A DNA stretch of 45,325 nucleotides, taken from assembly GCA_026392215.1 (NCBI GenBank), contig JAPLCN010000202.1:1-45325 (forward strand), in the 5' to 3' direction. Of this stretch, positions 28,669-40,446 are shown one piece after another (the first letter of the stretch is position 1; every line of letters starts with the position of its first letter). A program made the position numbers and the translations under genes. The notes below the pieces were generated by a model, which had not been told where the DNA came from, did no database searches, and saw only the letters and a program-made list of their open reading frames with translations. The DNA is from Actinomycetota bacterium. Lineage in GTDB: Bacteria; Actinomycetota; Humimicrobiia; Humimicrobiales; Humimicrobiaceae.

Positions 28669-30966
28669 TTAAATAATTTTTTTTATAGGAGCTATGCTTG
28701 CGAGAATTTTTTTTAGCCCAACAGACTTGAATACAACATCAAGCTCAAGGTCATCAGATGATTTTTTTATCCTCAAAATTTCACCGCTCCCCCATAGCTT
28801 GTGTTCTATCAGGCCTCCTACCTTAAAACTTAAGAAATCTTTTTCTTTTTCAAAACCGGAGCCAGCGGATTTATCATATCCTTTTTGTTTTCCGGAAAAG
28901 ATATCAATGCTTCTTTTTGTTAATCCGGAGCTGCCTTCAGCCTGATTTTTACGGGACTGAAAATCTAAATAATTATTTGAAGCTAAGTTGCCTGAAGAAT
29001 ATAAAAGAGACTGGCTTTTATTTTCATCAATAAAAAGCTCATCTGGAATCTCGCCAATAAATCTTGAAATCAGCCTCTCACGCTGGTCGCCATAAATATA
29101 ATGCAGGATAGAAGAAGTTAAAAATACTTTTTCTTTTGCTCTTGTTATGCCGACATAGCAAAGCCTTCTTTCTTCTTCTATCTCATCATAATCTCCGGTA
29201 ATGCTTCTAACGTGAGGAAAAATTCCTTCTTCCAGACCTACAATAAATACCACTGGAAATTCCAGCCCTTTAGCGTTATGAAGAGTCATTAATGTTACGG
29301 TATCTGCATTTTCATCATAATTATCTATTTCAGAAACAAGAGATATTTCCTGCAGAAAACCATGAAGGCTTAATTTGGCATTATCCTCTGCCAGGTTATG
29401 GCTTTCCTCGAATTCTTTTACAACTGTCAGGAATTCTTTTAAGTTATCAATCCTGTTTAAGGATTCAATTGTGTTTTCAAGAGCAAGTTCTTTCAGATAA
29501 GAAGTCTGCTCCCAAAGCTCCTCTATTGACTCATAAATGCTATGGTCGTTCAGATAATCCCTTAAATGATCCATTGTGCTGATAAAATCCTTTATTTTTT
29601 GTCTTGTTGAAGGGTTTACCGTATTTATTTTTTCAATATCATAAAATGCTTCGCAAAAAGTGATACTGGCGGCTTGAGAATATTTTTCAATATGCGAAAT
29701 AGTTGTACTGCCTATACCCCTTGCCGGAACATTGACAACTCTCATCAGGCTTACGACATCTTTAGGATTTGAAGTCAGCTTTAAATATGCCAGCATATCT
29801 TTTATTTCTTTTCTATCATAAAACTTCAGTCCGCCAAAAATACGATATGGGACACTTTCTCTGATAAAAATTTCCTCAATCGCTCTTGACTGAGCATTTG
29901 TCCTGTAGAAAACAGCAAAATCCTTAAAGCTCTTTTTACCATCAGCAGCAATAAAATCCCTTATTTTTCTGGCTATGAATTTAGATTCTTCCTGTTCGTT
30001 TTTAGCCCTGAATTTTGAAATTAATTCTCCCGTCTTGTTTTCTGTCCATAATCTCTTTTTGCTTCTTGAGTAATTATTTTTAATAAGTGCGTTGGCAGCA
30101 TCTAAAATATGCTCCGTTGAGCGGTAGTTCTGCTCAAGTTTTATTATCATTGTATCAGAAAAATTCTTATCAAAATTTATAATGTTTGATACTTCTGCAC
30201 CTCTCCAGCTATAAATGCTCTGGTCATCATCTCCTACTACAAATATCTTGTTTCCCCCGCTATATAAAAGAAGGATTATTTCATTTTGTACAAGATTGGT
30301 ATCCTGAAATTCATCAACAAGTATATATTGAAACTGATTCTGGTATTTCTCCCTTGCATCGGGGTAAAGCTTAAGCAGGTTAACGGTTAAAAGCAGCAGA
30401 TCATCAAAATCAAGCGCATTTGCCTTATGCAGCTCATTTTGATAAATGGGGAAAATATTTGCAACAATTTTCTCAAACGGATCAAAAGCTTTTTTTGAAA
30501 AAATATCACAATCCTTTAATTTGTTTTTTGCTGAACTTATAGTTTCCTGGACAGATTTCGGAGAAACCATTTTCACATCATAACCTGCATCAGCAACACA
30601 CCTGGAAATTAGCTTCAAGGAATCATCACTATCATATATTACGAATTTTTCACTGTAACCAAGTCTTGAAATCTCTCTTCTTAGAAGGCGGGCGCAAAAA
30701 GAATGGAAAGTTGAAACCCACATGTACTGCCCGACTTTACCAACGAGACTTATGACCCTTTTTTTCATTTCGTTAGCAGCTTTATTTGTAAATGTTATTG
30801 CCAGGATTTTAAAAGGGTCTGTACCTTTTTCTTTTATAAGATATGCAATTTTATAGGTGAGAACACGGGTTTTCCCGCTGCCGGCCCCCGCAAAAATCAA
30901 AAGTGAGTTCTCGCTATTTAATACAGCCTTTAGCTGCTGAGGATTTAATTCTTTTTCCAGTTCCAA
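28669..30966 (-). CDS. pcrA: UvrD/PcrA-type ATP-dependent DNA helicase
   Basis: 'LNPQQLKAVLNSENSLLIFAGAGSGKTRVLTYKIAYLI', 'VDEFQDTN', 'GDDDQSIYSWRGAE', 'TLMTLHNAKGLEFPVVFIVGLEEGIFPH'. Confidence 0.95.
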   Translation of the reverse strand: MELEKELNPQQLKAVLNSENSLLIFAGAGSGKTRVLTYKIAYLIKEKGTDPFKILAITFTNKAANEMKKRVISLVGKVGQYMWVSTFHSFCARLLRREISRLGYSEKFVIYDSDDSLKLISRCVADAGYDVKMVSPKSVQETISSAKNKLKDCDIFSKKAFDPFEKIVANIFPIYQNELHKANALDFDDLLLLTVNLLKLYPDAREKYQNQFQYILVDEFQDTNLVQNEIILLLYSGGNKIFVVGDDDQSIYSWRGAEVSNIINFDKNFSDTMIIKLEQNYRSTEHILDAANALIKNNYSRSKKRLWTENKTGELISKFRAKNEQEESKFIARKIRDFIAADGKKSFKDFAVFYRTNAQSRAIEEIFIRESVPYRIFGGLKFYDRKEIKDMLAYLKLTSNPKDVVSLMRVVNVPARGIGSTTISHIEKYSQAASITFCEAFYDIEKINTVNPSTRQKIKDFISTMDHLRDYLNDHSIYESIEELWEQTSYLKELALENTIESLNRIDNLKEFLTVVKEFEESHNLAEDNAKLSLHGFLQEISLVSEIDNYDENADTVTLMTLHNAKGLEFPVVFIVGLEEGIFPHVRSITGDYDEIEEERRLCYVGITRAKEKVFLTSSILHYIYGDQRERLISRFIGEIPDELFIDENKSQSLLYSSGNLASNNYLDFQSRKNQAEGSSGLTKRSIDIFSGKQKGYDKSAGSGFEKEKDFLSFKVGGLIEHKLWGSGEILRIKKSSDDLELDVVFKSVGLKKILASIAPIKKII

Positions 30967-31035
30967 TATAAACCATGCCTTTACCTATCAAGTTATTTTT
31001 TGAGTTTTACTTAAAAAAAATTTTTTAAGTATTGT

Positions 31036-31962
31036 CTATCTGATTTTTTTCCCAAGCAACGAGGCAATGCCGGAAACCTGATGAAGCATTTCATGCGTTT
31101 GCTTTGTGTCCAATGCCTGCTGGCCATCGCATAATGCTTGCTCCGGCTGATTATGAATTTCAACAATAAGGCCGTCAGCACCAACAGCAATAGCAGCCCT
31201 GCTCATGGGGATAACAAGATCGCTTTGCCCCACAGCATGAGAGGGGTCGATAATTATGGGAAGCCTGCTTAATTTCTTTATTACAGGAACTGCAGACAAA
31301 TCTAAAGTAAATCTGGTATATGTCTCAAAGGTCCTTATGCCTCTTTCGCAAAGAATTAACTCCACGTCGCCTTTTGAAGTTATATATTCTGCTGCCAGCA
31401 GCCATTCCTTAATGGTTGCAGCCCAGCCCCTTTTTAATATGACTTTTTTATTATATTTGTTTGCAACAATACCCACTTTTTTAAGTAATGCAAAATTAGA
31501 CATGTTTCTCGTTCCGATTTGTAAAATATCAGCATATTTTGCAACTTCTTCTACTGTTTCGGCATCAGTTACCTCGGTTGTCGTGTAAAGCCCGTATTTA
31601 TCTCCAATTTCCTTCAGAATTTCAAGGCCCTGATGTTCAAGTCCCTGAAAACTGTAAGGGGAAGTTCTTGGTTTGTAAGCTCCGGCTCTTAAAAAATTCA
31701 GACCTGACTCTTTTACAATCTTAGCAATAGTGTCAAGCTGTTCCCTGCTCTCGATTGCACATGGGCCTGCAATAACTGTCACATAACCGTCTTCAATCAA
31801 CCTTATATCTTTATTTTTTGCGCTTTTTACGGCTTTGACTTCACGTAAGCTTATTTCTGAATTATCTTTCCCGGAGGCTTTTACTCCAGCTGTTTGATGA
31901 ACGCTATCCGGAGAAACTTCGCAGCCTAATTTAATTCCTGAATTTTTAATTTTATCATCCAT
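31036..31962 (-). CDS. aroF: 3-deoxy-7-phosphoheptulonate synthase (DAHP synthase)
   Basis: '[14 protein letters not shown]', '[17 protein letters not shown]', '[35 protein letters not shown]'. Confidence 0.95.
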   Translation of the reverse strand: MDDKIKNSGIKLGCEVSPDSVHQTAGVKASGKDNSEISLREVKAVKSAKNKDIRLIEDGYVTVIAGPCAIESREQLDTIAKIVKESGLNFLRAGAYKPRTSPYSFQGLEHQGLEILKEIGDKYGLYTTTEVTDAETVEEVAKYADILQIGTRNMSNFALLKKVGIVANKYNKKVILKRGWAATIKEWLLAAEYITSKGDVELILCERGIRTFETYTRFTLDLSAVPVIKKLSRLPIIIDPSHAVGQSDLVIPMSRAAIAVGADGLIVEIHNQPEQALCDGQQALDTKQTHEMLHQVSGIASLLGKKIR

Positions 31963-32005
31963 AATTAATAAAAATCCCAACAATATTATTTTTTACAATT
32001 TGAAC

Positions 32006-32293
32006 TCAAAGGTCTTCTCCTCTTTCAAGAATCTGGACGTTTCTTAAAATGCTTTCAAAAATCTGAATTATATTATCGTTATATAAAGGGCCTTTATTAT
32101 ACTTTGCAATGTTGTCTAAAAGCTCCTCTTCTCTTCTTGCATCATATAATGGCAAGTCATTCTTTTTTTTCAGCCTCTTTATTTCAAGGACAATTCTTGC
32201 CCTCTCATTTAAGTTATCAACAATTTCTTTATCTATTCTGTTAATTTCATCTCTATATTTTATTATCTTTTCTTTAAAGTCCGTATCCATCAC
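32006..32293 (-). CDS. Chorismate mutase (AroQ type)
   Basis: 95 aa; 'YRDEINRIDKEIVDNLNERARIVLEIKRLKKKNDLPLYDARREEELL'. Confidence 0.92.
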   Translation of the reverse strand: MMDTDFKEKIIKYRDEINRIDKEIVDNLNERARIVLEIKRLKKKNDLPLYDARREEELLDNIAKYNKGPLYNDNIIQIFESILRNVQILERGEDL

Positions 32294-32448
32294 ACTTGCT
32301 CCCCTTTTATATATTCTTAATATTTGACTGCCTGTTTTGTATTTATTTAAATAAACCTGATCTAAACAATTTTTATAATTTACCTAAAATAATAAATTTC
32401 ATTTTTAGAACTAATTACTTAAGTCCAGATATATTAAATAATCTTTAT

Positions 32449-33993
32449 TTATTCCCACTCTATCGTACTTGGCGGTTTGGAGCTTATATCATATACTACT
32501 CTATTGACTCCTTCAACTTCATTTATTATTCTGCATGAAAGCTTTTCAAGGACTTTATAAGGCAGCCTTACCCAGTCTGCTGTCATAGCATCTTCGCTCG
32601 TAACCGCCCTTACAACAATAGGATAGTCATAGGTCCTTTCATCGCCCATTACTCCGACACTCTTTATTGCCGGCAGTACTGCAAATGACTGCCATATCTT
32701 ATTATAAAGGCCGGCCCTTTTTATTTCTTCAATAACAATAAAATCTGCTCTTTGCAATATTTCCAGCCTTCTTTCTGTAACTTCTCCGATTATCCTTATT
32801 GCAAGGCCAGGTCCGGGAAAGGGCTGCCTTAAAACAATTTCTTCAGGAAGGCCAAGTTCAATTCCCAGCACCCTTACTTCATCCTTAAAAAGCATCCTTA
32901 AAGGCTCAATCAGTTTAAGCGCCATATCATCGGGAAGCCCGCCGACATTATGATGAGACTTGATTTTTGCTGCATTTTTCGTACCGCTTTCAATAACATC
33001 AGAATATAAAGTGCCCTGAACAAGAAAATCAGCACCCTTTATTTTTTTTGCCTCTTCTTCAAATATCCTTATAAATTCGGTGCCAATTATTTTTCTTTTT
33101 TGTTCAGGTTCGGTAACACCTTTAAGCTTAGATAAAAACCTTTCCTGCGCTTTAATCACAACAAGATTGATTTTAAAGTTTTCCTTAAATGTTTTTTCAA
33201 CCTGCATAGCTTCACCGCTTCTTAACATGCCATGGTCAACAAAAATACAGGTTAGCCTCTCTCCGACTGCCTTATTTACAAGTATTGCTGCGACTGATGA
33301 ATCAACGCCACCGCTTAATGCACCTATTACCTTCCCGCCTTTTGATTTTTCCCTTATCTCATTTACTTCTTTTTCTATGATGGATACCGTGGTCCAGGCA
33401 GGGGAACACTCGCATATCTTAAACAGAAAATTTTTCAGGATATCCATGCCTGATGGAGTATGAATTACTTCCGGATGAAACTGGATTCCGTAAATTTTTT
33501 TAAAAGGTTCTTCAATTCCTGCAATCGGGAGATTTGCTGTAGATGCAATTATCTTAAAAAAAGGAGGAAGTGAAGAAACGCTGTCCCGGTGGCTCATCCA
33601 GCAGGTTTCTACAGATTGAAGCCCGTCAAATAAAAAAGAGTTTGTGTCAATGTTAACTTTTGTTTTTCCATATTCATTAGTCCTGCTGCTTGCTACATCT
33701 CCATCCATAAGATATGCAATCAACTGCATGCCGTAACAAATGCCAAGTACAGGTATTCCAAGTTTAAAAAGTTCCTTATCAACAACATATTTTTTCTCAT
33801 TTGCACTGATACTATATGGGGAGCCTGAAAGGATTATCCCTTTAGGATTTTTTGCCTTTATTTTCTCAAACGGCGTATCGTAAGGAACAAGCTCACTGAA
33901 TACTCTAAGCTCCCTGACCCGCCTGGCAATCAACTGGCTATACTGGCCGCCAAAATCAAGAACAATAATATTTTCTATGTTGCTGTTTTTCAT
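32449..33993 (-). CDS. guaA: GMP synthase (glutamine-hydrolysing)
   Basis: '[17 protein letters not shown]', '[16 protein letters not shown]', C-terminal '[17 protein letters not shown]'. Confidence 0.98.
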   Translation of the reverse strand: MKNSNIENIIVLDFGGQYSQLIARRVRELRVFSELVPYDTPFEKIKAKNPKGIILSGSPYSISANEKKYVVDKELFKLGIPVLGICYGMQLIAYLMDGDVASSRTNEYGKTKVNIDTNSFLFDGLQSVETCWMSHRDSVSSLPPFFKIIASTANLPIAGIEEPFKKIYGIQFHPEVIHTPSGMDILKNFLFKICECSPAWTTVSIIEKEVNEIREKSKGGKVIGALSGGVDSSVAAILVNKAVGERLTCIFVDHGMLRSGEAMQVEKTFKENFKINLVVIKAQERFLSKLKGVTEPEQKRKIIGTEFIRIFEEEAKKIKGADFLVQGTLYSDVIESGTKNAAKIKSHHNVGGLPDDMALKLIEPLRMLFKDEVRVLGIELGLPEEIVLRQPFPGPGLAIRIIGEVTERRLEILQRADFIVIEEIKRAGLYNKIWQSFAVLPAIKSVGVMGDERTYDYPIVVRAVTSEDAMTADWVRLPYKVLEKLSCRIINEVEGVNRVVYDISSKPPSTIEWE

Positions 33994-34036
33994 ATTGATT
34001 TATTCTTTTTTTTTAGTTTTATAAAATTTTAATATT

Positions 34037-35194
34037 TTAACCCATTCCAACTTTTTGAGCACGCTGTTCAACTTTTCCTTCAGTTTTAATTGCAGGTGCT
34101 ATCATTACTTCCGCTTTTTGAAATTCCTTGATATTTTCATAACCGCATGTTGCCATTGACGTCCTTAAAGCGCCGAAAAGATTCAGTGTTCCATTATTTT
34201 CATGAGCAGGCCCTACAAGAATTTCCCTTAAAGTTCCAACCGCTTCGGTTTTTATCCTTGTTCCTCTTGGAAGTTCAGGATGGAATGTAGCCATGCCCCA
34301 GTGATAACCTCTTCCCGGTGCTTCTTTTGCTTTTGAAATCGGGCTTCCAATCATTACAAGATCCGCTCCGCATGCAACAGCCTTGGCAATATCTCCGCCT
34401 GTTCTCATGCCGCCATCAGCAATTACAAAACAATACTTGCCGGTTTCTTCAAGATGCCTGCTTCTTGCTGCTGCAGCATCAGAAATTGCTGTAGCCATTG
34501 GGACACCAATTCCCAGAACCTGCCTTGTTGTGCAAGCTGCTCCTGGGCCAACTCCAACAAGAACTCCAATTGCGCCTGTTCTCATTAAATGTAGAGCTGT
34601 AGAATAAGAAGCTACTCCTCCGACTATTACAGGAATAGGACATTCAGGAATAAATTTCTTTAAGTCCAGCGGAACGATTGTTTTGCTTACATGCTCTGCG
34701 CTTACAACAGTGCCCTGGATTACAAGTATGTCAAGACCTGCATCTATAGCTATTTTATAATATTTTTCTACTCTTTGAGGTGTAAGCGAGGCACAGGTAA
34801 TAACTCCGCCTGCTTTAATTTCTTTAATTCTTTTTGCAATTAATTCATCTTTGATTGGTTCTTCATAAATTTTCTGCATTTTTCTGGTTGCTTCTTCTTT
34901 TGAGAAACCTGCAATTCTTTCCAGTATTTCATCAGGATTATCATATCTGGTCTGCAAACCTTCAAGATTTAATACAGCCAGCCCGCCAATTTTGCCCATT
35001 TCAATTGCCAGTTTTACATCTACTACGCCATCCATGGCTGATGCAAGGCATGGGACTTCAAATTTAAATTTATCTATTTGAACAGATATATCTATATCTT
35101 CAGGATCTCGTGTCCTTCTGCTGGGAACAATTGTAATTTCATCAAAGCCATAAGCTCTGCGGCCCATCTTACCCTTTCCAATTTCTACTTCCAT
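34037..35194 (-). CDS. IMP dehydrogenase family protein (GuaB-related, GuaB3-like)
   Basis: 'GVGPGAACTTRQVLGIGVPMATAISDAAAAR', 'VIADGGMRTGGDIAKAVACGADLVMIGS'. Confidence 0.92.
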   Translation of the reverse strand: MEVEIGKGKMGRRAYGFDEITIVPSRRTRDPEDIDISVQIDKFKFEVPCLASAMDGVVDVKLAIEMGKIGGLAVLNLEGLQTRYDNPDEILERIAGFSKEEATRKMQKIYEEPIKDELIAKRIKEIKAGGVITCASLTPQRVEKYYKIAIDAGLDILVIQGTVVSAEHVSKTIVPLDLKKFIPECPIPVIVGGVASYSTALHLMRTGAIGVLVGVGPGAACTTRQVLGIGVPMATAISDAAAARSRHLEETGKYCFVIADGGMRTGGDIAKAVACGADLVMIGSPISKAKEAPGRGYHWGMATFHPELPRGTRIKTEAVGTLREILVGPAHENNGTLNLFGALRTSMATCGYENIKEFQKAEVMIAPAIKTEGKVEQRAQKVGMG

Positions 35195-35848
35195 TTATTC
35201 CTCTTTCTTTTTTCTTAAAATTTTTTTTTCTTCACCCTTAAATAATCTTTTAATATTTTCTCTATGCGCAATTAAAACAATAATTGACCATATAACTGCT
35301 GCTATAATTACATATTTATCATACCTGGAGATAAAAAACATCATAGGGCTGACTATTGCTGCAAAAATGGAGCCCAGCGACATTATCCTGGTAATAAAAA
35401 AAATTATAAGGACAGTCAGCACAATTACAAATGCCGGAACCAACCTTAAAATCAGATTTGCTCCTGAAAAAGGTAGAACGCATGTTGCAATAATCACCCC
35501 GCCAACAGCTGAAACCCCTTTCCCTCCCTTAAATTTTAAAAAAACAGGGAAAACATGCCCGATTAATACTGAAACTGAAGTAATAATATATAAAATATAA
35601 CTTGCCGGGAAAAATAAATAAACAAGAAGAACCGGAATAAATCCCTTTAATATATCAACTATTATTGTCAGGGTGCCAAGTCCGGGCCCGGCAGATCTTA
35701 AAACATTTGTTCCGCCAACATTCCCACTTCCATGGTTTCTGATGTCATCTCCCCTACGGGCTTTAAAAATTATAAAAGCAGTTGGAAAAGAGCCAAACAA
35801 ATAGGCAAAAACCACAAGTAAGATTTTAAATAATAAATTAACAGTCAT
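35195..35848 (-). CDS. plsY: Glycerol-3-phosphate acyltransferase PlsY
   Basis: 'YLFGSFPTAFIIFKARRGDDIRNHGSGNVGGTNVLRSAG', 'GHVFPVFLKFKGGKGVSAVGG'. Confidence 0.95.
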   Translation of the reverse strand: MTVNLLFKILLVVFAYLFGSFPTAFIIFKARRGDDIRNHGSGNVGGTNVLRSAGPGLGTLTIIVDILKGFIPVLLVYLFFPASYILYIITSVSVLIGHVFPVFLKFKGGKGVSAVGGVIIATCVLPFSGANLILRLVPAFVIVLTVLIIFFITRIMSLGSIFAAIVSPMMFFISRYDKYVIIAAVIWSIIVLIAHRENIKRLFKGEEKKILRKKKEE

Positions 35849-36160
35849 TAAACTAAATAAAATAAATAAATTAATACCTATTATAAAATTAAGGCAAATA
35901 GAAAAAAATAAAAGAAAAATTTATTTTTTTATTTTATTTCTGCCTCCAAAAAAGTAAAAATCAAAAACAATAAAAAAATTTTTTATAGCTTTATAAAACT
36001 TAAATTTTACTATAGTTTAACAGTTTCTTCAATTTGAAAAAGCAACATTCTTGAAAAAACAATTAAAATCCAATTCCTATTGTGGAAAATTCATATTTTA
36101 TTTGTATGTCAGCGTCAGGAATATAAATTATGTTTACAAGCACACCGATATCAGGATTCT

Positions 36161-36964
36161 TTACAGTACCTTTTGATTTAAAACGTAGTTATTTATGGCA
36201 AAAGCAACACCATTACTGTCATTATCAGGAACAATATAATCCGCAATTTTTTTTAAATCTTCAACCGAATTACCCATTGCGATGCCTATCCCGGCAAATT
36301 TAACAATTTCTAAATCATTATTGCTGTCTCCAATTGCCATTAATTCATCTTTTTCTATATCATACATTTCCATTACTTTGCGGACTGCCAGAAATTTATC
36401 TGCTTTGCTGTTAAATATCAAAAATGATGTTGGGCTTCCCCTTACGATTTTTATTGATTTGGATTTAATTTTGCTTTTTATGAATTCTTCAAACCCGTCA
36501 TTTTCATAGGCTGAAATTGAAAACATTATTGCCTTGCTTATTAATTCTTCTGATGCAACATTTTTTGTTTTTACTATCTTATCACCGGTATCAGTTACTA
36601 TTTTAAGATACGGGTGCTTTTCATCATAGTATAAAAGCCCATCATTTGCCCCGAGGGTAAGTCCCTTCCCCCACTCCCTGCAGAGGCTTATTATTTCTTT
36701 GCATTCTTCAGGTGGAACTTTAAGCTCAAACATTATTTTAGTGTAATTTTCAATAATCAGTGCTCCGGAATATGAAATCTGCGGAGTATCAAGATTTAAC
36801 ATTTTTGCCAGCTTGCCCACTATCAGGGAAGGTTTGGCGCTGGTTATTACTGATTTTATTCCATTTTCTCTGCATTTTGCTATTGCTTTTTTGTTTTCCC
36901 TGCTGATTTCTGATTTTGAATCAAAAAGAGTTCCATCAAGATCAATAGCTATGAGCTTTATCAA
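36161..36964 (-). CDS. Cof-type HAD-superfamily hydrolase
   Basis: 'MIKLIAIDLDGTLFDSKSEIS', 'MAIGDSNNDLEIVKFAGIGIAMGNSVEDLKKIADYIVPDNDSNGVAFAI'. Confidence 0.95.
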   Translation of the reverse strand: MIKLIAIDLDGTLFDSKSEISRENKKAIAKCRENGIKSVITSAKPSLIVGKLAKMLNLDTPQISYSGALIIENYTKIMFELKVPPEECKEIISLCREWGKGLTLGANDGLLYYDEKHPYLKIVTDTGDKIVKTKNVASEELISKAIMFSISAYENDGFEEFIKSKIKSKSIKIVRGSPTSFLIFNSKADKFLAVRKVMEMYDIEKDELMAIGDSNNDLEIVKFAGIGIAMGNSVEDLKKIADYIVPDNDSNGVAFAINNYVLNQKVL

Positions 36965-37167
36965 TTTTTAACCCCTAATCTTAAAAAAAAACTTTAACTG
37001 TTCTTATGCTATTTTAATAATTTATATACAATTTATATATATTGACAATTCACTTTAAAAATAAAACTTTAATTTTAAAACAAAGTTAAATTAGAATAAT
37101 TTAAAATATAAGCCAAAGAATTGCAATCTAATATTGAAAATATTAAATTGACCTTGGGTTATTGGGT

Positions 37168-38130
37168 TTAAGAGGTTTGAATATTTGCGCTTTGATGTTT
37201 ATTTAAAAAATCTTTAATTTCATTGCTAATTGAAATAATTTCTTCGTCATAATCAGTTAAATTAATTAATTCTTCCAGATCATTTTTTTGGGATTCTAAT
37301 TCTTTCTGAATTTCTGCTCTCCGGATTAAAATACTGTCAGATTTTTCAATTTTATCTTCCAACTCAACTATCTTCATATTATTGGTTTTAATTCTTTCCT
37401 GAATTTTAAAAAACTCTTTTTGAACTTCTGAAAAATTTAATTTTTCAATGTAATTCTTAGCTTCTCTTAATAAGAAATCAGCAAAATGATAAAGTTTTTT
37501 AACTTGAGTCTTGTATTCAGTTGTAGAATTTAAATATTCTTCTGTCGTTAAATATTCAAATTCAGGAGAATGCTGATCCATTTCAATTTTTGGATATTGT
37601 TCACTGAAACTGCTTATTCTATTTTTAAATTCTTCAATATTTCTGCCGCATGCTTTTGATATATACGCATCAAATCTGTTTTGCATTTCAAGATTTGCTT
37701 TTTCAGATTCATTTACAAGTTCATCTTTTTTCTTAATTAACTCCTTCTTCTCAATTTCTCTTGCTTTGCATATTCTTATGGTATCTTCAAGTTCCTTTTC
37801 TTTTATTCTTATAAAAGCTTTTTTTTCTAAAACCTTTAACTGATTTTCACTGTCTTTTTTTGAGTAAAGTTCCTCAAAATTTCTGATAATGTGGTTAAGT
37901 TCAAAAACTATTCTTTCCTTTTCTTCAATTTTTGTCTTTATGGCATTAAAATTGGACGAAGCATTATTGTAATTGGTGCTTATGGCTTTCTGTTTCTCAT
38001 TTAATACCAGGTTATATGAAGAAGCTATATTTTCATACAGCGAAAGCTTGGGCATATATATGGAGTTTTCTTCCCTAACCTTATATATAAAATTATTGCA
38101 GTTTGTTTTTATTTCCTGGAAAAGCCTCAT
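37168..38130 (-). CDS. Hypothetical protein, extensive coiled coil
   Basis: 320-aa ORF rich in charged heptad-like segments; 4-bp overlap with the upstream ORF. Confidence 0.7.
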   Translation of the reverse strand: MRLFQEIKTNCNNFIYKVREENSIYMPKLSLYENIASSYNLVLNEKQKAISTNYNNASSNFNAIKTKIEEKERIVFELNHIIRNFEELYSKKDSENQLKVLEKKAFIRIKEKELEDTIRICKAREIEKKELIKKKDELVNESEKANLEMQNRFDAYISKACGRNIEEFKNRISSFSEQYPKIEMDQHSPEFEYLTTEEYLNSTTEYKTQVKKLYHFADFLLREAKNYIEKLNFSEVQKEFFKIQERIKTNNMKIVELEDKIEKSDSILIRRAEIQKELESQKNDLEELINLTDYDEEIISISNEIKDFLNKHQSANIQTS

Positions 38131-38840
38131 TTTAACTCTGTTTCCTCTTCAGTATCTTTTTTATTTATAGTCTCATCTGTGCTTTTTCTTTGCACTGATT
38201 CTTCAATTACAATATCTTTGATTTCTGAATCTTTAATGTCAATTAAAATATACTTATTTATATTATTGTTTCTTAACCCTTCAATCATATTGCTGTAAAA
38301 TTTATTTATTAAACTTCTGTCCTCGATTCTTAAATTCATATCATTGCCAAGTTTTATTGATAAAATATCAGCATATGCTCTTACAAGCGTATTAATGTTT
38401 TCGTTGTACTGGTGTTTCGTTAGATAATCTTTTTTCAGGAAATTTTTCTGATTTGTGATCTCGGTATTCATATTCTCTATTATAAAAGATATATCCTTAT
38501 CTAAAATCTTCTTATATTCCTCATATTTCAGGCTTTCCTTTTCATTATTTTCCAGTATTACCGCTTTAATCATTCCTATTTCATTTTCTTCAATAAAATT
38601 GCCTTTAAATAGAAGGGGTAAATTTTTGGGCTGGTTATTCTTTGAGATTTTTAGAAAAATAATATTTTCAAATAATGGAAAGTAAACTTTTTGCTGCTTG
38701 TAATAAAGCTCATCGTTTATTTTTGTAAACTTGCATTGTGCATCAGGTTCTATAGTGAGCTGAACCCTGTCTTTAAAAAATCTTGAATTTTTTAATTGCA
38801 GCTTGTCGGGAGTAATTGTTTCACAAATTTCAAGGCTCAT
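38127..38840 (-). CDS. Hypothetical protein
   Basis: 237-aa ORF translationally coupled to 37168-38130; no recognised motif. Confidence 0.7.
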   Translation of the reverse strand: MSLEICETITPDKLQLKNSRFFKDRVQLTIEPDAQCKFTKINDELYYKQQKVYFPLFENIIFLKISKNNQPKNLPLLFKGNFIEENEIGMIKAVILENNEKESLKYEEYKKILDKDISFIIENMNTEITNQKNFLKKDYLTKHQYNENINTLVRAYADILSIKLGNDMNLRIEDRSLINKFYSNMIEGLRNNNINKYILIDIKDSEIKDIVIEESVQRKSTDETINKKDTEEETELK

Positions 38841-39069
38841 TTATTTTTTCTCGGCATGTTCTATAATAAATCATGAAAAAATAATTAAATCATATAAATA
38901 ATAAATTGGTATAATTAATTTAAATTATTTTTATATTAAAACTTTTTAAGAAAAATTACATCTAATTTAAAAACTGTAACTTTTATCTAATGAAATTAAT
39001 TAAGCATTATAAATTCACAAATATAATTAGTAAATTTATTTATGAAATAATTATAACAAAAGAGGGAAA

Positions 39070-40239
39070 ATGGAAAATAAAAATTTTATATATTTAGATA
39101 ACGCTTCTTCTACAAAAGCAGATGACAGAGTAATAGAAGAAATGCTTCCTTTTATTAAAGAACATTATGGCAATCCATCAAGTGTTCATCAGGCAGGAGC
39201 AGATGTAAGGGAAGGTATTGAAAATGCAAGAGTAAAAGTATCAGAACTGATTGGGGCAAACCCTGAAGAAATTTATTTTACTTCTTGCGGATCTGAATCA
39301 AACAATTTTGCCCTTATCGGAATTGCAGAAGCAAACCAAAGCAAAGGCAGGCACATAATTACTTCGGCTATAGAACATCTTTCAATCTTAAATCCACTTA
39401 AGGATCTCCAAAAGAAAGGATATGAGGCGTCCATTCTTACTGTTGATAAGGATGGATTTGTAAATCCCCAAGACATTAAAAAAGCTATCAGACCGGATAC
39501 AATCCTGATATCAATCATGCATGCAAATAATGAAATAGGCACTATTCAAAAAATTAAGGAAATTTCAGAAATTGCCAAAAGTGCAGGTGTTATATTCCAT
39601 AGCGATGGTGTTGCAACTGCAGGCATTATTGAACTGGATGTAAATGAGCTTGGCATGGATGCTTTAAGCTTTTCATCCCAGCAAATGTATGGACCTAAAG
39701 GCTCGGCGGCACTTTATGTAAGGAAAGGTGTTAGAATAAAACCATTTATTTTAGGAGGGGTTCAGGAAAAAGGAAGAAGAGCAGGAACAGAAAATGCTCC
39801 GGGGATAGCCGGATTTGGCAAGGCATGTGAAATAGCTAAACTTGAAATGAAATCAATCAATGAACGTTTAGTCATACTGAGGGATAAGCTTATAAAAGGT
39901 ATCATGGACAATATAAAAGAGGTTACTTTAAACGGATCGATGGAAAGCAGGCTTCCGGGAAACGTTCATGTAAGCTTTGAATATATTGAAGGTGAATCAA
40001 TTGTTCTCTTTTTGAACATGCAGGGAATAACTGTTGCCACAGGTTCATCATGCGCTTCACAGGCACTGAAAGTTTCGCATGTATGCACGTCAATCGGGCT
40101 TAGCCAGGCAACTGCCCAGGGTTCAATCCTGTTTTCAATAGGTAAATACAACACCGAAGCTGATATCGAAAAAGTAATTGAAGTTTTACCGCCAATTATT
40201 GATAAATTAAGGAAGATGTCACCACTATATAAAGGCTAA
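39070..40239 (+). CDS. iscS: Cysteine desulfurase (NifS/IscS family)
   Basis: 'YLDNASSTKADDRVIEEM', 'FTSCGSESNNFAL', 'MHANNEIGTIQ', 'FSSQQMYGPKGSAALY', 'TGSSCASQALKVSHV'; GAGGG before ATG. Confidence 0.95.
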   Translation: MENKNFIYLDNASSTKADDRVIEEMLPFIKEHYGNPSSVHQAGADVREGIENARVKVSELIGANPEEIYFTSCGSESNNFALIGIAEANQSKGRHIITSAIEHLSILNPLKDLQKKGYEASILTVDKDGFVNPQDIKKAIRPDTILISIMHANNEIGTIQKIKEISEIAKSAGVIFHSDGVATAGIIELDVNELGMDALSFSSQQMYGPKGSAALYVRKGVRIKPFILGGVQEKGRRAGTENAPGIAGFGKACEIAKLEMKSINERLVILRDKLIKGIMDNIKEVTLNGSMESRLPGNVHVSFEYIEGESIVLFLNMQGITVATGSSCASQALKVSHVCTSIGLSQATAQGSILFSIGKYNTEADIEKVIEVLPPIIDKLRKMSPLYKG

Positions 40240-40446
40240 AAGTATTAATTTTTTATAATGCTTTCATAGTCTGGTATAATTAAGCCATAACAGGATTTGA
40301 AAATTCTTGATTTATGGAGTAAATATTTTAATTGGCAGCTGGAGGTTATAAAATAAATTCCAAAATTTAAAAATTGTTGTATTATATAAGCTGTAAAAGT
40401 TACAAGCAAGTTGAAATTACAATAATTTAGAAACAGCGAGGAAATA

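Noticed and set aside
33994-36160. Riboswitch upstream of guaA/guaB-like genes
   Set aside because: Intergenic gaps are short or lack any recognisable purine-riboswitch core; not supportable by eye.
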